Part shown: piece after piece, positions 8,218-14,256 of the stretch
Layout of the letters: each line of letters starts with the position of its first letter
Position numbering within the stretch: the stretch's first letter is position 1
From: an uncultured Flavobacteriia bacterium
GTDB lineage: Bacteria > Bacteroidota > Bacteroidia > Flavobacteriales_D > Crocinitomicaceae
NCBI GenBank assembly: GCA_903930085.1
Contig: CAIYXD010000064.1
Coordinates: forward strand, 1-15,149
Reading direction: 5' to 3'
DNA length: 15,149 nt
The notes under the pieces: generated by a model
Database searches by the model: none
Seen by the model: the letters and a program-made list of their open reading frames with translations, nothing else
Told to the model about the DNA's origin: nothing
Translations under genes and position numbers: made by a program

Positions 8218-8247
8218 AAAAAAAGGGTCGACATAATTGCCGACCCT
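8218..8247 (-). terminator. Intrinsic terminator after the 622-aa T9SS protein gene
   Basis: On the minus strand, AGGGTCGGCA, loop ATTA and TGTCGACCCT (8247-8224) form a 10-bp stem with one G-U wobble and a tetraloop, followed directly by a T-tract (8224-8218). It lies 23 bases past the stop codon of the secreted-protein gene. On the plus strand the wobble becomes an A-C mismatch and there is no T-tract, so it is a one-way minus-strand terminator. Confidence 0.9.
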
Positions 8248-8269
8248 CAAAGGTATTAATTCAAGTGTA

Positions 8270-10138
8270 TTATTTCTTGATGAATTTTGTAGTAACTGTA
8301 GAACCTTCTGTAATCATGTTCACATAGTAAACACCATTTGTGAAAGCTGCAGCATTGAAGTTTAATTCATGCGCACCTGCAGTTTGATTTTTGTTGTTTG
8401 CAGTATAAACAACTTTGCCTGTTACATCTACGATTGCAACTTTAACATCTGTATCATTTGACAATGTGTACTGAAGTGTTGTAGCTCCTGAAGTTGGATT
8501 TGGGAAAATTGAACCGAAAGATACTGGTGATTCATTTTCTGCAATCTGAACAGATGGATCAAAGTTCAAAGAAACAGCAGCTGCTGCATCCCAACCTACG
8601 AAATTATTAACCGCATCTCCTGTTCCGAAAGGACCATAACAAACTGTTGAGAAATCAGCATCTCCTTTATCACTAGATTTGATTGCCATTTTCTCCGTTG
8701 CAGATTGTTGCGTTCTTAAAATCGCGTAATAAATTTTTCCTGCCTCCATTGTGTATGGCGTTGGCAAAACCAATGTTGAAAAACTTGTTGTATTAACTGT
8801 TGCTGGCATTTGGTATTGGAAATCCGCCACTAACAAGTTGTCAGCACCTTGAACACTTCCAGAAGGCATTTCAAAAACGAAAACATCAATGAAAATACCA
8901 GCTGTTGTTCCTGTTGCAAATGCTACATCAATTCCTTTCAACAATTGATCTGCTTGAATTTCATAAATATTTCCAATTCCAATTTCAGCCTCATCCGAGA
9001 AATTTAATTTTCCTGTTCCTAGTGGGTGGTTGTGACCATACAAGAAATTTGTCATTTCAAAATTCTCTGTTAGGGAATTATTGGTTAAAACCTGATCCGC
9101 TGGCAATGTTGCTGTAATAGTATACAGTCCTGTAGCTGCAGCGATGAATTGCGTATCAAACCAAACTGTATCTGATTCTCCTGGAGCCAATGTTACCGGA
9201 GTTGCTACACCTGCATAAACAGATGCTCCAGCTAAATCGATGTTTAAACCGATTGCTTTTTCTTGCGCTATACCACCTTCGTTAGAAATTGCAATACCAA
9301 CTGTTCTTGAAATTACCTGATCCAAAGGAGTAGAATAATAATCCCAATTGTTTACAACGTCACCAGAGAATACAGTAGACATTTTGAATTCGTCTGAGTA
9401 AGCCTCAAGAATTCGTACATCGTCAATCATCCATCCGTAAGTCACCCAAACGTTTGGATTTGTTGATGAAGAAGGGAAAGCTGTTGTCCAGCTAAAACGA
9501 ATCCACAATGAATTTGTTCCACCAGGCAAAGCTCCAGATAAATTAATTGTTTTCACTGTTGGATTTGTATAAGCAGATCCACCTGTTTGACTCAATGTTG
9601 CGATATCTGAATTATCTCCTACTAAAGTCCAAGTAGTTCCATTTGTACTAATGTACATTTCTTGTGCATCGTTGAATTTTGCGCCATACTGTTGGAACTC
9701 CAAAATGTAATTGTTTGGTCCTCCAGATAATGTGTTTACATCAATTGGTGCTGCAGTTGTAATTGTGTAAGTAACATCCAAAGCCTGTGTTGCTGGATTT
9801 GATGTTGGATTACCATTATTCAATTCTGCAAAATTTCCGTCCGAAGTGGAATTAATTACAGAAGAAAAATACCAAGATTGCTCCGTTGCGCCAATATCCC
9901 ATCCGTACCCTGCAGCAGTTTGACCTGAATTGTCAATCACCCAGTTGGAAGCAGTTGAAAAATTGTCCGACCAAATAACGTCTCCACCTGCTTTTTCAAG
10001 ATTTCCAGGTGTTTTTGAAGATTCGATAACCTCCGTAGCAAATTTCTTATTCGCTAATAAAGCAGATTCAGTAGCTTTTTGAGAATAACCCAAAGAAACA
10101 AACCCAATTGCTAAAATCGCAATGTAAACTTTTTTCAT
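8270..10138 (-). CDS. T9SS-secreted protein with type A sorting domain, 622 aa
   Basis: Predicted to be exported by Sec and then carried across the outer membrane by the type IX system; its function is unknown. The ATG at 10138 gives a clean signal peptide, MKKVYIAILAIGFVSLGYSQ, probably cut near residue 20. Residues about 54-245 form a beta-rich, jelly-roll-like module that opens VIWSDNFSTASNWVIDN and closes GWMIDDVRILEA, a shape seen in choice-of-anchor/MAM-like adhesion domains. Residues about 250-360 look like a CARDB-type Ig-like module, and 365-530 are another beta-rich region. The C-terminal sorting domain starts at SIFPNPTSGATTLQYTLSN (543-561) and ends TTKFIKK. The open frame extends to a TTG at 10165, but that codon lies inside the -7 promoter box, so the shorter start is preferred. 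A strong terminator follows. Confidence 0.9.
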   Translation of the reverse strand: MKKVYIAILAIGFVSLGYSQKATESALLANKKFATEVIESSKTPGNLEKAGGDVIWSDNFSTASNWVIDNSGQTAAGYGWDIGATEQSWYFSSVINSTSDGNFAELNNGNPTSNPATQALDVTYTITTAAPIDVNTLSGGPNNYILEFQQYGAKFNDAQEMYISTNGTTWTLVGDNSDIATLSQTGGSAYTNPTVKTINLSGALPGGTNSLWIRFSWTTAFPSSSTNPNVWVTYGWMIDDVRILEAYSDEFKMSTVFSGDVVNNWDYYSTPLDQVISRTVGIAISNEGGIAQEKAIGLNIDLAGASVYAGVATPVTLAPGESDTVWFDTQFIAAATGLYTITATLPADQVLTNNSLTENFEMTNFLYGHNHPLGTGKLNFSDEAEIGIGNIYEIQADQLLKGIDVAFATGTTAGIFIDVFVFEMPSGSVQGADNLLVADFQYQMPATVNTTSFSTLVLPTPYTMEAGKIYYAILRTQQSATEKMAIKSSDKGDADFSTVCYGPFGTGDAVNNFVGWDAAAAVSLNFDPSVQIAENESPVSFGSIFPNPTSGATTLQYTLSNDTDVKVAIVDVTGKVVYTANNKNQTAGAHELNFNAAAFTNGVYYVNMITEGSTVTTKFIKK

Positions 10139-10162
10139 ATTATTTATTTTAACGTTTAGAAA

Positions 10163-10170
10163 CAAATATA
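10163..10170 (-). promoter_or_regulatory. -7 promoter element of the 622-aa T9SS protein gene
   Basis: Reads TATATTTG on the minus strand, an exact match to the Bacteroidota -7 consensus TAnnTTTG, 24 bases before the chosen ATG. The region upstream is very AT-rich but has no clear TTG at the -33 position. Its place supports the ATG at 10138 over the TTG at 10165. Confidence 0.65.
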
Positions 10171-10239
10171 ACTAAATAAATTTAAACTTATTTTTTGCTT
10201 CACTAATTATGTGGGTTTAACATACTAGTCTAAGGCGAA

Positions 10240-10267
10240 TAAAACCAGCTAAAACGTTTTGGTTTTA
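10240..10267 (-). terminator. Weak possible terminator after the omega-amidase gene
   Basis: TAAAACCA (10240-10247) and TGGTTTTA (10260-10267) form an 8-bp AT-rich stem around a 12-base loop, 21 bases past the omega-amidase stop. On the minus strand the 3' arm ends GGTTTTATT, a poor U-tract. Position suits a terminator; strength does not. Confidence 0.3.
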
Positions 10268-10287
10268 TGCTTGTAAAACGTAAAAAC

Positions 10288-11061
10288 CTATCTGTCTTTT
10301 AAAAACGGAAGCGCCTGTAAAACCGACAAATGGGGTTCTTTTCTTAAGGTATAAAAAAGAATTTCCTCTTTGTTTTCTTCACACATGACTGTGTTTCCCA
10401 GCGCATCAATTGCTACACTATTTCCAGAATAAACCTGGTCATTATCATCCGAGCCCACGCGATTTACACCCAAAACATACGCCTGATTTTCGATTGCCCT
10501 AGCTTTTAAGAGCGTATTCCAATGTTCTTTTCTTTTTTCTGGCCAATTTGCAACATATAAAATAACATCGTATGCTGGAATTCCTTCCGGTAAAATTCTA
10601 TTTCGCACGATTTCAGGAAAGCGTAAATCGTAGCAAATTTGCAGCTGGAAATTCCATTCTTTGTACCTAACAATACTTTCTTTTTCACCTGCTGTATAGA
10701 TTTCATCTTCCCCAGCCAAGCCAAATGATTTTCGTTTGTCATAGGTTTTCAGCTCTCCCGTTGGAAAAACAAAAACACCTCTATTATAAAACCTTTCATT
10801 TTCTTTTATAATTAACGAAGTATATACCGCTGCGGAATGTTTTTTTGCCGTTTCTCTTAGCCATGTAATTCCTAAAGAGGATTCTGTTTCTTCGGCAAGC
10901 AATTGCGCATGCATAGAAAATCCAGTATGAAACATCTCCGGTAAAAGGATTAAATCTACCGCGCCAAGATTTTCTATAATATTTGAAAAATGATTTAAAT
11001 TTTCTTGTTTATTTTCCCAAACTTGGTTGACTTGAACCAAAGCTACTTTTAAATCTTGCAT
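10288..11061 (-). CDS. Omega-amidase (nitrilase superfamily, YafV/Nit2-like)
   Basis: Cytoplasmic carbon-nitrogen hydrolase, most likely acting on alpha-ketoglutaramate or alpha-ketosuccinamate to release ammonia and the dicarboxylic keto acid. The Glu-Lys-Cys triad is visible: Glu42 in LLPEMFHTGFSM (39-50), Lys109 in TYDKRKSF (106-113) and Cys143 in ICYDLRFPEI (142-151). The tail of the fold shows ANWPEKRKEHW (171-181), ARAIENQAYVLGVNRVG (187-203) and YSGNS (211-215), all usual in the YafV/omega-amidase branch. The 257-aa length is normal. The first 13 bases of the gene overlap the end of the aminotransferase gene, so the pair is translationally coupled. Glutamine transaminases produce the amide keto acid this enzyme removes, which supports the call. 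A different amide substrate cannot be excluded. Confidence 0.9.
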   Translation of the reverse strand: MQDLKVALVQVNQVWENKQENLNHFSNIIENLGAVDLILLPEMFHTGFSMHAQLLAEETESSLGITWLRETAKKHSAAVYTSLIIKENERFYNRGVFVFPTGELKTYDKRKSFGLAGEDEIYTAGEKESIVRYKEWNFQLQICYDLRFPEIVRNRILPEGIPAYDVILYVANWPEKRKEHWNTLLKARAIENQAYVLGVNRVGSDDNDQVYSGNSVAIDALGNTVMCEENKEEILFYTLRKEPHLSVLQALPFLKDR

Positions 11062-12179
11062 AATCTTTCTGCGGCGCTTTTAAGTGTTTCGGAATCCTTT
11101 GCAAAACAGAAACGAATTAATTTTTGATCCCGTCCATTTGCATTGAAAACAGATAGTGGTATTGCTGCAACACCATGTTCCTTAACTAAATTAACACAAA
11201 AATCCACATCGGACAATTCGGAAAGCTTTGCAAAAGATGCAACTTGAAAATACGAGCCTTCCGATGGCAACAAATCAAAGCTGCTATTAGTTAGCAAGTT
11301 GCGGAACAGGTCTCTTTTTTCTTGGTAAAAACTTCCCAATTGTAACACGTCTACCTGATCTAAGTATTCACTCAATGCAACTTGGGCAATACTATTTACG
11401 GAGAAAACAAGAAATTGGTGTACTTTTTTTATCTCGATTAGCAAGTTCTCCGGAGCAACCAAATAACCAATTTTCCAACCGGTAATATGAAATGTTTTTC
11501 CAAAAGAAGAAACAATAATGCTTTTTTTTCGCAAGTTTTCATTTAAGTTAACGGAAAAATGGCTTTTTTCAAATGTAATAAATTCATATACCTCATCAGA
11601 TAAAAGGACAACATTTGGAAATTTTTCCAGCAACTTCTCCAGTTGTATAAAGTCCTGTTCGTTCAACGTTTTGCCAGAAGGATTGTGCGGATTATTAATA
11701 ATCAACATTCTCGTTTTTGGCGACATCGCCGCTTCGATTTTTTCCCAATCGGGCATAAAATCATCCGTTAACGGAATGCGTATAGATTTTGCGCCGGTGA
11801 GTAGAATTGGCGGCTCATAACAATCGTAGCTTGGATCTAAAATAATTACCTCCTCGTCTTTATTCACCAATGCTTGAATGCTTGCAAAAATAGCTTGAGT
11901 AGCTCCTGCCGTTACCAATATTTCCGTTTCTGGAACAACACTTCTCCCGTAACAGCGTAAAATAGATTTGCTTATTTTTTCAATTAATGGCGGATAACCT
12001 GCCATGGGTAAATATTGGTGAACGGGATATTTAGCAATCCTCTGCACAATATCAGTCAGTTTTTCATCTACAGGAAAATTCGGAAATCCCTGCGAGAGAT
12101 TTATAGCATTGTGTGTGTTTGCCAAATTTGACATGACCGTGAAAATAGTAGTTCCGACGTGAGGTAACTTTGATACCAT
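11049..12179 (-). CDS. PLP aminotransferase, methionine/glutamine transaminase type (YbdL-like)
   Basis: Fold type I, class I/II aminotransferase, 376 aa, cytoplasmic. It opens with the YbdL/kynurenine-aminotransferase style INLSQGFPNFPVDEKL (26-41) and has HQYLPMAGYPPL (54-65). The cofactor-site residues are visible: NNPHNPSGK (162-170), Asp195 and Tyr198 in LLSDEVYEF (193-201), and the Schiff-base Lys228 in SSFGKTFHITGWKIGYL (224-240). The substrate-carboxylate arginine is Arg356 in IRFCFAKD. Relatives transaminate methionine, phenylalanine, tyrosine or glutamine with various keto acids. Coupling to an omega-amidase gene points to glutamine as amino donor, as in closing the methionine salvage cycle. 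No other methionine-salvage gene lies in the window, so the true keto-acid acceptor is open. Kynurenine aminotransferase activity is a possible alternative. Confidence 0.9.
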   Translation of the reverse strand: MVSKLPHVGTTIFTVMSNLANTHNAINLSQGFPNFPVDEKLTDIVQRIAKYPVHQYLPMAGYPPLIEKISKSILRCYGRSVVPETEILVTAGATQAIFASIQALVNKDEEVIILDPSYDCYEPPILLTGAKSIRIPLTDDFMPDWEKIEAAMSPKTRMLIINNPHNPSGKTLNEQDFIQLEKLLEKFPNVVLLSDEVYEFITFEKSHFSVNLNENLRKKSIIVSSFGKTFHITGWKIGYLVAPENLLIEIKKVHQFLVFSVNSIAQVALSEYLDQVDVLQLGSFYQEKRDLFRNLLTNSSFDLLPSEGSYFQVASFAKLSELSDVDFCVNLVKEHGVAAIPLSVFNANGRDQKLIRFCFAKDSETLKSAAERLCKI

Positions 12180-12290
12180 TGAAATTCCTTTAGGGGCTAA
12201 AATTAATAAGAATCACTCAATTCGAAAATTTAAAGATACTGATTCCTTTTACACAGATTAAAATGCAAGGATTAAACCTCAAAGCTGTGC

Positions 12291-12323
12291 TTGAAGAAGT
12301 AATTATAATTTTTAGTAGATTTG
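12291..12323 (+). promoter_or_regulatory. Promoter of the 245-aa T9SS protein gene
   Basis: A TTG at 12291-12293 and TAGATTTG at 12316-12323 match the flavobacterial TTG / TAnnTTTG pair with a 22-base spacer. The -7 box ends 27 bases before the chosen ATG at 12351. The TTG at 12321 that could open a longer frame is part of this box and is therefore not the start. Confidence 0.7.
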
Positions 12324-12350
12324 CTTGTATTAACTATTAAACTTTTAAAT

Positions 12351-13088
12351 ATGAAGAAACTATTACTCGTTATTTCCATTGTAGGTTTTGGATTAACAAA
12401 TGCAACAGCACAATGCACGCCAGACATTACTGCTCCTGCACCAAATTATGCTGATTCTACATTCGGTGCGTGGCCAGACACTGTAATTAATTTTGCTGCT
12501 GCTGCAGTTGGTGTTCCATACACACAAGAATTACAATTTAAAGTTCCAACAGACGCAGGTGTTGTAATAGCTGCTTTGGCTGGATCACCAATTATTAGTT
12601 TTACGGTGGATGATGTAACTGGATTGCCAACAGGATTGAGTTATGCGTGTAACATTGCGTCTTGCGTTTTTAATGGTGGAACGGTTGGATGTGCATTAAT
12701 CTCAGGAACGTGTACAACCCCAGGAACGTACAGTATTTCAATTGATGTAACGGGAAGTATCTCTGTATTTGGTTTCCCAACGACAGCGCCATATCAATTT
12801 GTTGGCTATAAAATTATCGTTGGACAAGCTGGTGTTGTTGAAGCAATTATCAACCCAATTTCTATTCATCCTAATCCAGCAACAAATGAAATCACGTTAG
12901 ATGGTTTGAATGCGCAAATGAAAATAACCGCTGTAAACATAAAAAACATGGAAGGAAAGTTAATGAAAAATGTTCCTGTAACTTCCTCTTCAATGACTGT
13001 AAATTTAGATGGTTTTGAATCTGGTGTTTACTTTGTGGAAGTGAGCCATGCAGGTGGAAATGAAACATTAAAATTCATTAAGGAATAA
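12351..13088 (+). CDS. T9SS-secreted protein with Cys-containing Ig-like module, 245 aa
   Basis: Predicted outer-surface or released protein of unknown function. The signal peptide is MKKLLLVISIVGFGLTNATA, cut near residue 20. The middle (about 40-160) is one beta-rich, Ig-like module. It starts AAVGVPYTQELQFKVPTD (51-68) and contains GLPTGLSYACNIASCVFNGG (91-110), followed by a third and fourth cysteine at 114 and 121 and by GTYSISIDVTG (125-135). Together with Cys22 near the mature N-terminus this gives five cysteines, so two disulfides within the module are likely. The sorting domain runs from SIHPNPATNEITLDGL (171-186) to ETLKFIKE at the end. A consensus promoter precedes the gene and a strong terminator follows, so it is monocistronic. 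Its T9SS tail is unrelated in detail to that of the 622-aa protein nearby. Confidence 0.88.
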   Translation: MKKLLLVISIVGFGLTNATAQCTPDITAPAPNYADSTFGAWPDTVINFAAAAVGVPYTQELQFKVPTDAGVVIAALAGSPIISFTVDDVTGLPTGLSYACNIASCVFNGGTVGCALISGTCTTPGTYSISIDVTGSISVFGFPTTAPYQFVGYKIIVGQAGVVEAIINPISIHPNPATNEITLDGLNAQMKITAVNIKNMEGKLMKNVPVTSSSMTVNLDGFESGVYFVEVSHAGGNETLKFIKE

Positions 13089-13106
13089 AGTATATTTACC
13101 CTTTAG

Positions 13107-13136
13107 AAAAAGACCTCAATTGAGGTCTTTTTTTTT
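13107..13136. terminator. Bidirectional intrinsic terminator between convergent genes
   Basis: AGACCTCAATTGAGGTCT (13111-13128) is a perfect 18-base palindrome. It has an A-run on its left (13107-13111) and a long T-run on its right (13128-13136). On the plus strand it gives a strong terminator 18 bases past the T9SS gene. Read on the minus strand it ends in five T residues, enough to serve the convergent bestrophin-like gene, which stops 59 bases away. Confidence 0.92.
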
Positions 13137-13194
13137 GTGGAATACTTTTTGCGGATTCTTTGAAGGTGCTCGTTTAATTGCCTTGGTATAAAAA

Positions 13195-14061
13195 TCAACA
13201 CAACACTTCTTCTACATTTCTTTTTATTTTTTCGCAAATGTTCTCTAGTGGTAAATCGTTATCATCCACTCCAAAAGGATCCTCAATTTCCTCTGCTAAA
13301 ACTTCCATACTGACCAAAACGTAGAATACAAACGTTGCGATTAACGCAGAAAAATATCCAAATTGTGTTACAAATGCGAGCGGTAAAGTCGTAACATAAA
13401 TGAAAATAAACTTCTTGATAAATAAACTATACGAAAATGGTATTGGTGTGTTTTTAATACGTTCGCAAGCCCCAACGATGTCTATAAATGAATTTACGTT
13501 CTTATCCAGCGCCAAAAACTCTTCCTCCGAAATTTTGCCAGCTCCTTTTAAACGTAAAATTTCCCTGTAAATGGACTCGCTAATTGCCATGGGAATATGT
13601 TCTTTGTCAGTTAAATTATCGGATTCCAACTGGCTTAAATTCAATTCATGTAAAGCAACACCATTTCGCAAATGTTCCTTTGTAGCAGCTGCAAAATTAG
13701 GGATCATTCTACGGAAAAAATCACGATCTACAGGATCACTCAATAAAACGGCTAGTTTAACCGCTAAATTTCTCGAATTATTTACGAGATCTCCAAGTTT
13801 TTTTCTTCCCTCCCACCAGCGATCATAGGCGGTATTCGTTCTAAAAACAAGCAGCAATGAAATCACAAAACCAATTAAGGAATAAACCGCAATTAATTTT
13901 TCTAAAAAAACAGCCTCTGGGAAATACGTGATTTCCAAAAAAGCGATTAGTAGTGTGAATAATCCGATATACAGGATTTCTTTCCACAACATTCTGAACG
14001 TATCACTTTTATGAAAGGCAAAGATGAGCGTTAGCCAGCTTTTTGGGTTGTAATTTACCAT
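13195..14061 (-). CDS. Bestrophin-like ion channel (UPF0187 family), 288 aa
   Basis: Inner-membrane protein of the bacterial bestrophin homologue family, which forms pentameric ion channels; some bacterial members pass cations and not chloride. Family marks are the membrane helix with SLLLVFRTNTAYDRWWEGRK (68-87), the ACERIKNTPIPFSYSLFIK segment (198-216) after a cytosolic helical region, and the acidic EEIEDPFGVDDNDLPL (257-272), which corresponds to the conserved C-terminal region of the family. Hydrophobic segments lie near 28-46, 54-74, 214-234 and 237-253. The 288-aa length is normal. The gene converges on the secreted-protein gene and diverges from the tryptophan dioxygenase gene. An exact -7 box lies 67 bases before its start. 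Confidence 0.93.
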   Translation of the reverse strand: MVNYNPKSWLTLIFAFHKSDTFRMLWKEILYIGLFTLLIAFLEITYFPEAVFLEKLIAVYSLIGFVISLLLVFRTNTAYDRWWEGRKKLGDLVNNSRNLAVKLAVLLSDPVDRDFFRRMIPNFAAATKEHLRNGVALHELNLSQLESDNLTDKEHIPMAISESIYREILRLKGAGKISEEEFLALDKNVNSFIDIVGACERIKNTPIPFSYSLFIKKFIFIYVTTLPLAFVTQFGYFSALIATFVFYVLVSMEVLAEEIEDPFGVDDNDLPLENICEKIKRNVEEVLC

Positions 14062-14128
14062 TTAATATTTCGTTTGATTTACTATTAACTTTCGACAAAT
14101 CGCGCTTTTGATTGGTTTTAGTTAGGCA

Positions 14129-14136
14129 CAAATATA
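14129..14136 (-). promoter_or_regulatory. -7 promoter element of the bestrophin-like gene
   Basis: Reads TATATTTG on the minus strand, an exact TAnnTTTG match and identical to the box before the 622-aa T9SS protein gene. It implies a leader of roughly 60 bases before the ATG at 14061. No TTG is seen at the upstream position. Confidence 0.55.
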
Positions 14137-14186
14137 GAGTTGTTTCTTTAATTTTTAGCTACGATAGATTGGGTAAAAAACAAACA

Positions 14187-14202
14187 TGTTAAACTTTTAA
14201 CA
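14187..14202. promoter_or_regulatory. Dyad operator candidate 1 upstream of tryptophan dioxygenase
   Basis: TGTTAAACTTTTAACA has two perfect 7-base inverted half-sites around a 2-base spacer. Its right end is 27 bases left of the dioxygenase -7 box, so it abuts or covers the -33 region. It shares 14 of 16 bases with the copy at 14241-14256. Confidence 0.5.
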
Positions 14203-14229
14203 ACTAATAGCTTTAGTTTATAGTATTTT

Positions 14230-14237
14230 TAACTTTG
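14230..14237 (+). promoter_or_regulatory. -7 promoter element of tryptophan dioxygenase
   Basis: TAACTTTG is an exact TAnnTTTG match, 18 bases before the ATG at 14256, predicting a leader of little more than ten bases. No TTG stands at the -33 position; the upstream dyad lies close to that region. Confidence 0.6.
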
Positions 14238-14240
14238 TCT

Positions 14241-14256
14241 TGTTAAAATTTAAACA
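14241..14256. promoter_or_regulatory. Dyad operator candidate 2 over the dioxygenase start site
   Basis: TGTTAAAATTTAAACA is a near-dyad, with one unmatched half-site position, and repeats the copy at 14187 with 14 of 16 identities. It begins 3 bases after the -7 box and ends on the A of the start codon, so binding here would cover the transcription start. Confidence 0.45.

Noticed and set aside
8218..8250. Longer start (TTG at 8250) for the YqaA-type protein
   Set aside because: The extra 11 codons are encoded by a terminator hairpin and its T-tract, and the ATG at 8217 gives the normal family N-terminus.
10139..10165. Longer start (TTG at 10165) for the 622-aa T9SS protein
   Set aside because: The TTG is part of an exact -7 promoter box, and the ATG at 10138 begins a textbook signal peptide.
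12231..12238. TATCTTTA on the minus strand as promoter of the aminotransferase gene
   Set aside because: It is one base off the -7 consensus in a very AT-rich stretch, with no -33 partner, and is too weak to list as a feature.
12321..12350. Longer start (TTG at 12321) for the 245-aa T9SS protein
   Set aside because: The TTG lies in the TAGATTTG promoter box, and the ATG at 12351 begins a clean signal peptide.
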